This document shows positions 34,029 to 42,686 of a stretch of 64,000 bases of DNA, in pieces; the first letter of the stretch is position 1, and each line of letters begins with the position of its first letter. Below the pieces are notes generated by a model. That model saw only the letters and a program-made list of their open reading frames with translations. It was not told the DNA's origin and searched no databases. This DNA is from Aureimonas ureilytica DSM 18598 = NBRC 106430 (GTDB lineage Bacteria; Pseudomonadota; Alphaproteobacteria; Rhizobiales; Rhizobiaceae). The DNA is taken from NCBI RefSeq assembly GCF_000382705.1, contig NZ_ARQE01000007.1, positions 62,433-126,432 of the forward strand, given 5' to 3'. A program made the translations under genes and the position numbers.

Positions 34029-36929
34029 CTACTGGCAGGCCTCGCACTCGGGATCGTCGATCGAGCAGGCCTTGCCCCATGCCCCGTCCGCCGCGTGGAT
34101 CTCCGCGGACGCCGAGGCCATCACCGCCACCGGCGCGGCCGCGACGGCGTTCAGCTTGCCGTCAGTCACTTTCAGCGTGGACTTCTCGACATGCGTCGCC
34201 GAGCGGGTGCGCAGGTAGTAGGTCGTCTTCAGTCCCCGGTCGAAGGCGAGGCGGTAGAGCGCGTCGAGCGCCTTGCCCGACGGCGCGGCGAGGTAGAGGT
34301 TCAGGGACTGCCCCTGGTCGATCCATTTCTGGCGCCGGGCGGCCGCCTCGATCAGCCACGCGGAGTCGATCTCGAAGGCCGTGGCGTAGAGGCGCTTCAG
34401 GTCCGCCGGCACGCGGTCGATCGGCCCGAGCGAGCCGTCGTAGTACTTGAGGTCGCAGACCATGACCTCGTCCCAGAGGCCCCTTGCCTTCAGGTCGTGC
34501 ACCAGGGCGGCGTTCACCACCGTGAAGTCACCCGACATGTTCGCCTTGACGAAGAGGTTCTGGTAGGCGGGCTCGATCGACTGCGACACGCCGCAGATGT
34601 TGGAGATCGTCGCCGTCGGCGCGATCGCCATCGTGTTGGAGTTGCGCATGCCGACGGTGCGGACGCGGACGCGCAGCGTCTCCCAGTCCAGCGTCGCCGA
34701 GCGGTCGAGGTCGAGGACGCCGCCCCGGGCCTCGGACAGCAGCTCGACCGAGTCGATGGGCAGGATGCCCCTCGACCAGAGCGAGCCGTCGAAGGACGGG
34801 TAGCGGCCGCGCTCGGCGGCGAGGTCCACCGAGGCCGAGATCGCCTCGTAGGAGAGCGCCTCCATGCTGGTGTCCGCGAAGGCGACGGCCGCCTTGCTGG
34901 CATAGGGCAGGCGCACAACCTGGAGCGCGTCCTGGAAGCCCATCAGCCCCAAGCCGACCGGACGGTGGCGGAGGTTCGAGGCCCGCGCCTCGGGGATCGT
35001 GTAGAAGTTGATGTCGACGACGTTGTCGAGCATGCGCATCGCCGTCTTCACCGTCCGCGACAGGAGCGCCCGGTCGAGCCCGTCCGCCGTCACGTGCGCG
35101 GCGAGGTTCACCGAGCCGAGGTTGCAGACCGCGACCTCGGAGGCCGAGGTGTTGAGGGTGATCTCGGTGCAGAGGTTCGACGAGTGGACGACGCCGACAT
35201 GGCCCTGCGGCGAGCGGATGTTGCACGGGTCCTTGAACGTGATCCACGGGTGTCCGGTCTCGAACAGCATGGTCAGCATGCGCCGCCACAGGTCGACGGC
35301 CTTCACGCGCTTGTGGACGCGGATCTCGCCCCGCGCCGTCCGCGCCTCGTGGCCCTCGTACGCCTCGCGGAACGCGGCCCCGTAAAGGTCGTGCAGGCCC
35401 GGCACCTCGTCGGGCGAGAACAGCGTCCAGTCGCCATCTTGAGCCACGCGCTGCATGAAGAGGTCCGGCACCCAGTGCGCGGTGTTCATGTCGTGCGTGC
35501 GCCGCCGGTCGTCGCCCGTGTTCTTCCGGAGGTCGAGGAACTCCTCGACGTCGATGTGCCAGGTCTCGAGATAGGCGCAGACCGCGCCCTTGCGCTTGCC
35601 GCCCTGGTTGACCGCGATCGCCGTGTCGTTGGCGACCCTCATGAATGGGACGATGCCCTGGCTCTGGCCATTCGTCCCCCTGATGTGGGCGCCGAGGCCA
35701 CGCACGGGCGTCCAGTCGTTGCCGAGGCCACCGGAGTACTTGGCCAGCAGCGCGTTGTCCTTCACCGCCTTGAAGATGCCGCCGAGGTCGTCGGCGACGG
35801 TGGTGAGGAAGCAGGAGGAGAGCTGCGGGCGCGGCGTGCCTGCGTTGAAGAGCGTCGGCGTCGAAGCCATGAAGCGGAAGCTCGACAGGAGTTCGTAGAA
35901 CTCGATGGCGCGGGCCTCGCGGTCCACCTCGCGAAGCGCCAGCCCCATGGCGACGCGCATGAAGAACCATTGCGGCAGTTCGAAGCGCACGCCCTCCGTC
36001 TGGAGGAAGTAGCGGTCGTAAAGGGTCTGGAGACCGAGGAACTGGAACAGGCGGTCGCGTTCGGGGATCAATGCGGCCGAGATCCGTGCGATGTCGAAGC
36101 GGGCAAGCTCCGGATCGATCAGCCCGGCCGCGATGCCACGGTCGAGGTAGGACGGGAAGGATTCGCCGTAGAGCGTCGCCATATCCGCGTGCGTCGGCGC
36201 GACGGGCGAGCCGGAGACGAACGAAAGCGCCTCGCCTCGCAGCTTGTCGAGAAGGAGGCGGGCCGAGGCGAAGGCGTAGTTCGGCTCGGTCTCGATCAGG
36301 GTGCGCGCCGCCATGACGGGCGCCTCGGCCAGCTCCGCCAGCGTGAGGCCGTCGTAGAGGTTGCGCCGCGTCTCGGAAAGGATCGTGTCGGGCGACACGC
36401 CGTCGAGGCCGTCGGACGCTTCCGCCACGACACGCGCGAGCCGGGCCTCGTCGAGGGGCGCGAGCGTGCCGTCCGCCTGCCGGACGGACAGGCTTGGCAC
36501 GGCGGGCGTATCGGAGGCTGCGGCCTGCGCGGCGCGGGCGCGGGCATGCTCCTCGCGGTACAGGACGTAGGTGCGGGCAACCTTCGGGTGCTCGGAGCGC
36601 ATCAGCGCCAGCTCGACCTGGTCCTGGATGTCCTCGATGTGAAGGAGGCGGTCGCCGCCGGAGCGTCGGGCGAGCGCGGCGACGACCTCGTTGGTCAAAG
36701 CCCGCACCGTGTCTTGGACGCGGGTCGAGGCGGCGGCCTGCCGCCCCTCGACCGCGAGGAACCCCTTGGTCATGGCGACGGCGATCTTGGAGGCGTCGAA
36801 GGGTGACACCGAGCCGTTGCGCCGGATCACGCGGATGGCCGACGCGTGGACGGGACGCGAGACGTCATTCGCGGCGAGGGCTGCGGGAAACGGATGCGGC
36901 AGGGCCGCGGGGACTTGAAGAAGAGACAT
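34029..36929 (-). CDS. nrdA: Ribonucleotide reductase class I large subunit
   Basis: 966 residues. N-terminal ATP-cone ([21 protein letters not shown]), possibly a second cone-like stretch from [19 protein letters not shown], then the R1 barrel. Catalytic motif NLCTEITLN (Asn-x-Cys-x-Glu), the active-site thiols in LSSCFLTTV and [12 protein letters not shown], and the redox Cys pair in the tail ECEACQ are all present. It reduces ribonucleoside diphosphates using the radical supplied by NrdB. Start at 36929 is chosen because R1 similarity begins there; an upstream in-frame GTG runs into the riboswitch leader. Confidence 0.94.
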   Translation of the reverse strand: MSLLQVPAALPHPFPAALAANDVSRPVHASAIRVIRRNGSVSPFDASKIAVAMTKGFLAVEGRQAAASTRVQDTVRALTNEVVAALARRSGGDRLLHIEDIQDQVELALMRSEHPKVARTYVLYREEHARARAAQAAASDTPAVPSLSVRQADGTLAPLDEARLARVVAEASDGLDGVSPDTILSETRRNLYDGLTLAELAEAPVMAARTLIETEPNYAFASARLLLDKLRGEALSFVSGSPVAPTHADMATLYGESFPSYLDRGIAAGLIDPELARFDIARISAALIPERDRLFQFLGLQTLYDRYFLQTEGVRFELPQWFFMRVAMGLALREVDREARAIEFYELLSSFRFMASTPTLFNAGTPRPQLSSCFLTTVADDLGGIFKAVKDNALLAKYSGGLGNDWTPVRGLGAHIRGTNGQSQGIVPFMRVANDTAIAVNQGGKRKGAVCAYLETWHIDVEEFLDLRKNTGDDRRRTHDMNTAHWVPDLFMQRVAQDGDWTLFSPDEVPGLHDLYGAAFREAYEGHEARTARGEIRVHKRVKAVDLWRRMLTMLFETGHPWITFKDPCNIRSPQGHVGVVHSSNLCTEITLNTSASEVAVCNLGSVNLAAHVTADGLDRALLSRTVKTAMRMLDNVVDINFYTIPEARASNLRHRPVGLGLMGFQDALQVVRLPYASKAAVAFADTSMEALSYEAISASVDLAAERGRYPSFDGSLWSRGILPIDSVELLSEARGGVLDLDRSATLDWETLRVRVRTVGMRNSNTMAIAPTATISNICGVSQSIEPAYQNLFVKANMSGDFTVVNAALVHDLKARGLWDEVMVCDLKYYDGSLGPIDRVPADLKRLYATAFEIDSAWLIEAAARRQKWIDQGQSLNLYLAAPSGKALDALYRLAFDRGLKTTYYLRTRSATHVEKSTLKVTDGKLNAVAAAPVAVMASASAEIHAADGAWGKACSIDDPECEACQ

Positions 36930-37067
36930 TCGGCTGCTCCAGCGAGTGGAGGCAAAGGCCGAGCGGACGCGATACCGGACGGCACGCGGATCCCGGATGG
37001 GAACGCGGCACCGCGACAGGCACACGATCCACCGGGACACCCCGCCCAGGGACGATACACACCAGTC

Positions 37068-37245
37068 GCGGCAGGTCTCCTGGCTCGCGGGTCGTCGCCT
37101 TCCGTCCGGCCTTCCCGGAGCTCAAGCTCCAGTGACGCGGAATGGACGGATGGCTCGCCGCTTACAGTTGCGGGGGCAGCCCCGGCCTCGCCTTGCGGCT
37201 CACCGGGTTCCCTCTTAGCCACCACATCTTGCGATGGGGCGGACC
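37068..37245 (-). ncRNA. Cobalamin riboswitch upstream of nrdA-nrdB
   Basis: Minus-strand order GAGGGAACCCGGTGAG, GGCTGCCCCCGCAACTGTAA, GTCACTGGAGC, CCGGGAAGGCCGGAC and GAGCCAGGAGACCTGCC (37070-37086) is a canonical cobalamin element. B12 should repress this aerobic, B12-independent reductase, implying a class II (NrdJ) enzyme elsewhere. The nrdA start is 140 nt downstream. Confidence 0.94.
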
Positions 37246-37327
37246 GTGACTGCTGCATATAGTGCAACGACAAGGGTATGAGTCAACGATGCGTGCGTCC
37301 TTATCCCCAAAGTCCGCTTATCTTACA

Positions 37328-37425
37328 GGCTGCTCGAAAGCAGACCGTCCGCAAATCACCCCGTCCAGTCTCAGGGGGAAGCGGAAGCGGACGCTCGAAA
37401 GCGGTCCATCCGCTTTCGCCCCGGC
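37328..37425. repeat. Dispersed intergenic palindromic repeat, copy C
   Basis: Block 1 at 37341-37372 (CAGACCGTCCGCAAATCACC, CCGTCCAGTCTC). Block 2 at 37399-37415, AAGCGGTCCATCCGCTT, followed by TCGCCCC. The block 2 hairpin sequence is identical to that of copy B. Confidence 0.6.
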
Positions 37426-37519
37426 CATTCTCGAAACACTTTCCCAATCGGGAAGGGCAAATCAGTAGGCTGCGAGCCGGTCGCTCCATTCTCAGCAGCC
37501 GTCACCGGCCCGACAGCAG

Positions 37520-38128
37520 TCAGCGGTCGCGGGCCGAAATCTCAAGCCTGATTCCCGTGCATCGGTCGCCGTTCGTCGGATGGTAGTCGATGGAACAGGC
37601 GGTCACGACGAGGAAGATATCGGCATCCGCCCGGAGAAGCACGTTCCCGCCGGGCGGGTTGTCCGAGGCCAGGACCTCCAGCCGCCCGTCAGCCTGGGGC
37701 TCGGACCGCTGGAACAGGTTCACTGGATCCGGCACGACCGGCACCTCGATGCCGGCGGCCCGAAGCTCCGTCAGCAGATTGTCCCGGCAGTTCGGATGGT
37801 TCGGGTATCCTGCCCGCTCGTAGAGGCCCCGATTGCAAGCGGGGAACAGCATGTCATGCGGACAGGGCGAGTTATCCTCGAGCAGCGTCAGAAGCGCCTC
37901 GGCCCGTTCGCTGTAGAAGCTCTCCCCCACCTTCGGGAAAAGGCGCTCGATGATGTCGCGGGTCTGCGACACGCTCAGCCAGTCGATAGTCTTGCTGTCC
38001 GCGGCGAAGGCCCACAGGTCCGCCACCTGTTGGCCTTCTGGATCAATGATCCTAACGGTATCGCCCTTGGAGAGGCGAACGCTACCGCCCGACTGTGGTC
38101 CGATATCGATATGAAGGCGCTCTGGCAT
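37520..38128 (-). CDS. DUF1989 protein (urea carboxylase-associated family)
   Basis: 202 residues with the DUF1989 pattern: GDTVRIIDPEGQQVADLWAF, SVSQTRDIIERLFPKVGE, then CPHDMLFPACNRGLYERAG, ending DYHPTNGDRCTGIRLEI. The conserved Cys/His residues suggest metal binding, and relatives sit beside urea carboxylase or aminomethyltransferase-like genes. It is 6 nt from the deiminase gene upstream and surely co-transcribed, which points to nitrogen-compound catabolism. Biochemical role unknown. Confidence 0.8.
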   Translation of the reverse strand: MPERLHIDIGPQSGGSVRLSKGDTVRIIDPEGQQVADLWAFAADSKTIDWLSVSQTRDIIERLFPKVGESFYSERAEALLTLLEDNSPCPHDMLFPACNRGLYERAGYPNHPNCRDNLLTELRAAGIEVPVVPDPVNLFQRSEPQADGRLEVLASDNPPGGNVLLRADADIFLVVTACSIDYHPTNGDRCTGIRLEISARDR

Positions 38129-38134
38129 GGAGAT

Positions 38135-39181
38135 CTATCGCTGTGAACGAGGCTGTTGCTGCGTCGCGCAGTGGATGCCGCCGCCCATCTCCGCGATCGC
38201 GTCGATGTCGAGCATTCGCACCACGCGGCCGGGGTAAAGGACGCCCAACGTCTCGCGGGCTTGGGCGTCGGTCTCCTCGTCGCCGAACTCCGGCGCGATC
38301 ACTGCGCCATTGCAGACATAGTAGTTGATGTAGCTTCCGACGAAGTCCTGCGCCGACGACCGGACATGACCTGGACCAGTGAGTTTCACGATCTCCAGCG
38401 GTCGATCCTGGGCGCTGCGCACTGCCTCCAACACCTTTAGCGTTTCGGCGGCCGCCATCGACCACACATCACCGGGATCTGGATTGTCCTCGATCTGGAT
38501 TAGAAACCGGCCGGGAGCGGTGAAGCGAGCCAAGGCATCGATGTGGAAGTCAGTGATATCCTCGCCGACAAGACCCGGCGCCCAGATCATGCGTGAACCG
38601 CCGAGAGCTTTACAAAGACGATCGCCGATCGTCGCCAAAGGTAGATCGTTGCGGCTCGGCCCGAGCCAGGAACTCGCGTGAGCCAGCACCAGACCCGCCC
38701 CGTCGTGCTCGACGCCGCCTTGTTCCCCGACGAGGCCGGTTTCGAGCAGGGGAAGCCCCAAGCGTTCGGCGACACGCGCCGCGATACGGCCATCGTTGCC
38801 GTGGTCCTGCTTCCCGCCCCATCCGTTGAAACGAAGATGGGCGATGGCGAGTGCCCCAGCGCCATCGACGACGAAAGTCGGACCGGCGTCCCGGCACCAC
38901 AGGTCGTCGGTCGGAATGTCCCAGAGCTCAACGGCGCCGGCGAGCTTGGCCCGGTTGCCGCCCCGCGTTGCCTGATCCGTCAACATCACGACGGGTTCAT
39001 GTTCGGCGATCGCGTTGGCGATGCGAACGAGCGCAAGCTGAACCGCATCCAACTCGTCGCCTTCGTAAATCGCCGGATCGGACGGCCACTGCATGAACGT
39101 GCGCTCATGCAAGCCGCTTTCCGCCGGCATATGAAAATGGCAGGACGGCTCGTTCCCTGCTTGCAAAGGGTACTCCAACAC
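38135..39181 (-). CDS. Agmatine deiminase-family protein
   Basis: 348 residues of the guanidino-group-modifying superfamily. The N-terminal MPAESGLHERTFMQWPSD, the central LWCRDAGPTFVVDG and the catalytic Cys in EMGGGIHCATQQQP are present. Classical AguA hydrolyses agmatine to N-carbamoylputrescine. Here the segment around the catalytic His reads GGVEHDGAGLVLAHASSW, which departs from typical agmatine deiminases, so another guanidine or amidine substrate is possible. GTG at 39181 (AGGA upstream) or ATG at 39130 may start it. Operon with the DUF1989 gene. Confidence 0.82.
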   Translation of the reverse strand: MLEYPLQAGNEPSCHFHMPAESGLHERTFMQWPSDPAIYEGDELDAVQLALVRIANAIAEHEPVVMLTDQATRGGNRAKLAGAVELWDIPTDDLWCRDAGPTFVVDGAGALAIAHLRFNGWGGKQDHGNDGRIAARVAERLGLPLLETGLVGEQGGVEHDGAGLVLAHASSWLGPSRNDLPLATIGDRLCKALGGSRMIWAPGLVGEDITDFHIDALARFTAPGRFLIQIEDNPDPGDVWSMAAAETLKVLEAVRSAQDRPLEIVKLTGPGHVRSSAQDFVGSYINYYVCNGAVIAPEFGDEETDAQARETLGVLYPGRVVRMLDIDAIAEMGGGIHCATQQQPRSQR

Positions 39182-39297
39182 CAATGACAGCTTTTTCCTG
39201 AACCTATCAAAAGCTGACGATCGGGAAACTCCCCTCCCAGGCCATTCTCAAAACACCATCGTTTTCGAGAAAGCGCGACCGTTGCTATCCACCCGGT

Positions 39298-39365
39298 CGA
39301 GCCGATCGGCGCTGCGGAAGCAAACGTCCCAAAGCGGTCCATCCGCTCACGACCCTTCTGAGAGC
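39298..39365. repeat. Dispersed intergenic palindromic repeat, copy D
   Basis: Block 2 at 39332-39347, AAGCGGTCCATCCGCT then CACGACCC, matches copies B and C. Block 1 is degenerate. A second shared piece, GGCCATTCTCAAAACAC at 39240, resembles GGCCATTCTCGAAACAC after copy C at 37423. It occupies the 380-nt gap between the deiminase and VOC genes, where nothing else is recognisable. Confidence 0.5.
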
Positions 39366-39564
39366 CCGTCCGGAAAGTCCCCAGGGCAGGATCGGCGAGG
39401 GATTTGCGTTACGCACGAGGCGCCGAACGCAGGGGGAGCGGAAAGGCCCCTCTAGCCGACCCGGCGGACGTTTCGGACGGTCTCTGAGACGTCGTAAGCA
39501 CTGGCGCCAAAGCCCAAGATCGGACATCGTTGGGTTCGCTCAAATCTGAGTTCAAGAGACCGCG

Positions 39565-39996
39565 ATGACCGACATGACATGGGCCGCGCTCGTCCCGGAG
39601 CTGACCTGCGCGAGCGTTCTGGCCAGCAAGCGCTTCTATTGCGATCTCCTCGGCTTCGAGGTGCGCTACGAGCGGCCCGAGAACGGCTTCGTCTACCTGT
39701 GCCTCGGCGCCGCGCAGATCATGCTGGAAGAAGAGCATGCCGGTGCGTGGACTGTCGGTTCCTTGGATCGGCCGCTCGGACGCGGGATCAACTTCCAGAT
39801 CGAGGTGGATGCCCTCCAGCCAATCCATCAGCGGCTCCTCTCGTCTTCGGTCGCCTTGTTCCGCGAGCCGAGCGAGGTCTGGTATCGCCAGGATGAGATC
39901 GAGCACGGACAGATCGAGATGCTGGTCCAGGATCCGGACGGCTACCTGCTGCGCTTGACCGAACTTCTAGGAACCCGTCCCGTGTCGGGCCTGTGA
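39565..39996 (+). CDS. VOC-family protein, bleomycin-resistance-like
   Basis: 143 residues with paired beta-alpha-beta-beta-beta modules: VPELTCASVLASKRFYCDLL then GFEVRYERPENGFVYLCLG in the first half, and FREPSEVWYRQDEIEHGQIE, MLVQDPDGYLLRLTE in the second. Length and the single-domain form fit Ble/Sh ble-type proteins that sequester glycopeptide-like drugs, but the VOC fold also serves dioxygenases and glyoxalases. Monocistronic, with the dispersed repeats on both sides. Function uncertain. Confidence 0.8.
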   Translation: MTDMTWAALVPELTCASVLASKRFYCDLLGFEVRYERPENGFVYLCLGAAQIMLEEEHAGAWTVGSLDRPLGRGINFQIEVDALQPIHQRLLSSSVALFREPSEVWYRQDEIEHGQIEMLVQDPDGYLLRLTELLGTRPVSGL

Positions 39997-40029
39997 GGCG
40001 ACGACGAATGGCTCACAACGCCGGTTCGA

Positions 40030-40090
40030 TCTCATAAGCGGACGGTCCGAAACCCACCCGGTCCGGTCTTTAGCGGACGCCTAGAAGCCG
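40030..40090. repeat. Dispersed intergenic palindromic repeat, copy E
   Basis: AAGCGGACGGTCCGAAACCC then ACCCGGTCCGGTCTTTAGCG at 40035-40075 matches block 1 of copies A and B. It fills the gap between the VOC gene and the resolvase 3' end. Confidence 0.5.
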
Positions 40091-40101
40091 CCCAACCACC
40101 C

Positions 40102-40701
40102 TTAATTGCCGGTCTCGTCCCGTTTATAGGAGCCATCGCGGGCCCGCTGGATCGTCAGGCGGCTGACGGCGAACTCGCGCGACAGAGCCGAGACGGAAGC
40201 CCCCTCCCCGATCCGTTCGACCACCATGCGTTTCTGCTCGGGTGTCAGCTTGGCAGGGCGTCCCAGCACCTTGCCCTGTTCCTTGGCTCGGATGAGGCCT
40301 GCCTGGGTTCGCTCGATCAGGAGGTCGCGCTCGAATTCGGCCACCGCGTTGATGACGCTCATCGTCATGCGGCCCGTGGAACTCGTCAGATCGACGCCGC
40401 CGAGCGCCAGGCAGTGAACCTTCACGCCCATGCCGGCCAGAAGCTCGACGGTCGCCCGCACGTCCATCGAGTTGCGGCCGAGGCGATCCATCTTCGTCAC
40501 GACGAGGACGTCGCCCTCCTCCATGCGGTCGAGGAGCTTGGCGAAGCCTTGCCGGTCCTTCGCCGCGAGCGAGCCCGACACGGTTTCAGACACGACGCGG
40601 CGGGCATGGACCTCGAAGCCAGCATCGCGGATCTCGCCGATCTGGTTTTCGGTGGTCTGGCCGTTGGTGGAGACGCGGACATAGGCAAATACGCGGGACA
40701 T
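40102..40701 (-). CDS. Serine recombinase (resolvase/invertase family)
   Basis: 199 residues. Catalytic N-terminus VFAYVRVSTNGQTTENQIGE with the nucleophilic Ser in RVST, then [18 protein letters not shown], the dimer helix [20 protein letters not shown], and a C-terminal helix-turn-helix (LTPEQKRMVVERIGEGASVS, ALSREFAVSRLTIQRA). It resolves or inverts DNA at a res-type site. Three dyads immediately upstream (40740-40787) may be that site. A fragment of a close paralogue lies at 18839-19126. No Tn3-type transposase is present in the window. Confidence 0.92.
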   Translation of the reverse strand: MSRVFAYVRVSTNGQTTENQIGEIRDAGFEVHARRVVSETVSGSLAAKDRQGFAKLLDRMEEGDVLVVTKMDRLGRNSMDVRATVELLAGMGVKVHCLALGGVDLTSSTGRMTMSVINAVAEFERDLLIERTQAGLIRAKEQGKVLGRPAKLTPEQKRMVVERIGEGASVSALSREFAVSRLTIQRARDGSYKRDETGN

Positions 40702-40739
40702 CGGGCCTCGAAACCGCTCGAAAACGTCGTGGAATTATA

Positions 40740-40787
40740 GAGCATGCTCGATAGGCGTGACAGCCTATTTTCGAGCAGGTTGCTCGA
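40740..40787. promoter_or_regulatory. Candidate res site: three tandem dyads before the resolvase
   Basis: GAGCATGCTC (40740-40749), ATAGGC-N6-GCCTAT (40751-40768) and TCGAGCA-GGT-TGCTCGA (40771-40787) are three separate palindromes in 48 nt, starting 39 nt upstream of the resolvase start codon. Resolvases bind such multi-subsite regions and usually regulate themselves there. Confidence 0.45.
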
Positions 40788-40966
40788 GCCCTGCTCATAA
40801 CCGATCGATTTAGCGCAGTCCGTATCGAAGCGGATTAGGCGTCCAGCTCTGCGAGGGCTTTTGCACGTCGCCGCACCGTGTGCGATCTTGTGCACCATTC
40901 CGCAAATCTGGCATATGTGCCATGAACCGGGTACGAAGAGTTCGGGGTGAAGAGAGGGTCAGGGCG

Positions 40967-41215
40967 ATGGCGGCGGCAAAAGGCAAGATTGTAGAGGGCG
41001 GGCGCGTGATCCTTCCGGCCGCCTTTCGCAAGTCGATGGGTCTGGCGAAGGGCGATACCGTCCTGATCGAACTGCATGGCGAGGAGCTTCGCATCCGACC
41101 CGCGCGGTCCGCCCTCCGTCGTTTGCAGGACAAGCTGCGGGACTATGCCCCGGAGAATGGATCGGTGGCGGACGAGCTGATCGCCGATCGTCGGCAGGAA
41201 GCGGCTGGCGAGTAA
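40967..41215 (+). CDS. vapB: AbrB/SpoVT-type antitoxin (VapB)
   Basis: 82 residues. The swapped-hairpin DNA-binding fold is visible in KGKIVEGGRVILPAAFRKSM and GDTVLIELHGEELRIRP. The C-terminal tail (LRDYAPENGSVADELIADRR) is suited to wrap the toxin. AGAGAGGG precedes the ATG at 40967; an ATG at 40922 is less likely. Three nt separate it from vapC, the usual TA layout, and the pair should repress its own promoter. Confidence 0.88.
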   Translation: MAAAKGKIVEGGRVILPAAFRKSMGLAKGDTVLIELHGEELRIRPARSALRRLQDKLRDYAPENGSVADELIADRRQEAAGE

Positions 41216-41218
41216 GGC

Positions 41219-41605
41219 ATGGCCTGCGTTCTCGATGCCTCCGCCGTCCTGTGTCTCCTGTTTTCCGAGAAGGGGGCCGACAAAGTCGAAGCCCGTCTCG
41301 GTGATGCCAGCATCTCGGTCGTGAACTACACCGAGGTCCTCTCCAAGCTCGTCGATCGCGGTCTCGATGCAGAAGAGGCGATCCGGGACCTGTCCGATCT
41401 CGACATCACCGTTGTGCCGGTCGGCCAGGAGGTCGCGGAAGAGGCGGCCCGGCTGCGCGGCTTGTCGAGGGAGGCCGGACTGTCGCTCGGCGATCGTTTC
41501 TGCCTCGCGCTCGCCCGCAGCCTCGGCGTTCCCGCCCTGACCACGGACCGGGCCTGGAAGGACATTGCTAAGCTCGCGGGAGTAAAGGTCGAGCTCGTCC
41601 GTTGA
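41219..41605 (+). CDS. vapC: PIN-domain toxin (VapC)
   Basis: 128 residues of the PIN fold. The four acidic positions are recognisable: Asp in ACVLDASAVLCLL, Glu in NYTEVLSKL, Asp in LSLGDRFCLALARS and Asp in ALTTDRAWKDI. It is a Mg-dependent ribonuclease that typically cuts tRNA or rRNA when VapB is degraded. Located next to a resolvase, in keeping with an accessory stabilisation module. Confidence 0.9.
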   Translation: MACVLDASAVLCLLFSEKGADKVEARLGDASISVVNYTEVLSKLVDRGLDAEEAIRDLSDLDITVVPVGQEVAEEAARLRGLSREAGLSLGDRFCLALARSLGVPALTTDRAWKDIAKLAGVKVELVR

Positions 41606-41630
41606 CCGGACGCGGCGAGGCGATGACGAC

Positions 41631-42686
41631 ATGACGAGACGCAAGACGCCAGGGGCCAACGATCGGTCCGTGCAGATCGATCTGTTCGGAAGCACTGTAG
41701 CCCCGTCCCTGCCCTTCACGGAGCCTCATCGGCCTGCCCCCATGCGTCGTGTTCCGGCCGCCAAGACGACGGCGTCCCCGGCGCCGAAGCCCGAGGGCGA
41801 GGCGGCGATGGTCGAGCGTCTGGAGCGCACCGGCCGCTACCGCGTGCTGCGCAAGCTCGCGCCGCGCGAGGTCCTCCCGCATCTCCATCCACCGGCCGAT
41901 CGCGCGCCCCGCGTCTGGCCCCGCCTCGGCGTCGTCCTCGACACGGAAACGACCGGCCTCGACCACGCCGCGCACGAGGTCATCGAGCTTGGCATGGTCG
42001 CCTTCACCTATGACGAGAGCGGCGTTCGCGACGTCGTCGGCGTGTTCTCCCAGCTCCAGCAGCCGGCGGGTCCGATCACGCCCGATATCACCCGGATCAC
42101 CGGGATCACGGACGAGATGGTCGCCGGGCAGCGCATCGACCTCGAGGCGGTTCGTCGCTTCGTGGAGCCCGCCGATCTCGTGATCGCCCACAACGCTCGC
42201 TTCGATCGGCCCTTCTGCGAAAAGCTCTGCCCCGGCTTCGAGGCCAAGCCCTGGGCCTGCTCGGTGTCGGAGGTGGACTGGACGGCGCTCGGCTTCGAGG
42301 GGACGAAGCTCGGCTATCTCGTCGGCCAGTGCGGCTATTTCCACAATGGACACCGGGCGGTGGACGATTGCCATGCGCTCCTCGAAGTGCTCGCCCAGCC
42401 CTCGCGAACGCAAGCCCTGCCCGCCTTCCGCCAGCTTCTGGCATCGGCCGCGGCCCCGCGTCTTCGCGTCCACGCGCTCGGCTCGCCCTTCCACACCAAG
42501 GACATTCTGAAAGCGCGGGGGTATCGCTGGAGCGACGGGTCGGGGCGCCAGCCCAAATGCTGGTGGCGCGAGATCGCGCAGGACGCGATGGACGAAGAAG
42601 CGCGCTTCCTGGAAACCGAGGTCTATGCCGGCGGCATGAACGCCCATGTCGAGCGGCTCACGGCCTGCGAGCGGTTCAAGGCCTGA
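41631..42686 (+). CDS. DnaQ-like 3'-5' exonuclease domain protein
   Basis: 351 residues. Proline-rich N-terminus of about 100 residues, then the DEDD exonuclease fold: ExoI VVLDTETTGLDHAAHEVIEL, ExoII VIAHNARFDRPFCEK and ExoIII NGHRAVDDCHALLEVL with the DEDDh His. The C-terminal SPFHTKDILKARGYRWSDGS then KCWWREI is an added module seen in standalone epsilon-like exonucleases. Likely a DNA repair or turnover nuclease rather than the replicative proofreading subunit. It follows vapC by 25 nt. Confidence 0.85.
   Translation: MTRRKTPGANDRSVQIDLFGSTVAPSLPFTEPHRPAPMRRVPAAKTTASPAPKPEGEAAMVERLERTGRYRVLRKLAPREVLPHLHPPADRAPRVWPRLGVVLDTETTGLDHAAHEVIELGMVAFTYDESGVRDVVGVFSQLQQPAGPITPDITRITGITDEMVAGQRIDLEAVRRFVEPADLVIAHNARFDRPFCEKLCPGFEAKPWACSVSEVDWTALGFEGTKLGYLVGQCGYFHNGHRAVDDCHALLEVLAQPSRTQALPAFRQLLASAAAPRLRVHALGSPFHTKDILKARGYRWSDGSGRQPKCWWREIAQDAMDEEARFLETEVYAGGMNAHVERLTACERFKA

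Noticed and set aside
36930-37040. 37-residue N-terminal extension of NrdA from an upstream GTG
   Set aside because: It lies in the riboswitch leader, is Arg-rich without R1 similarity, and the ATG at 36929 has a GGAG site.
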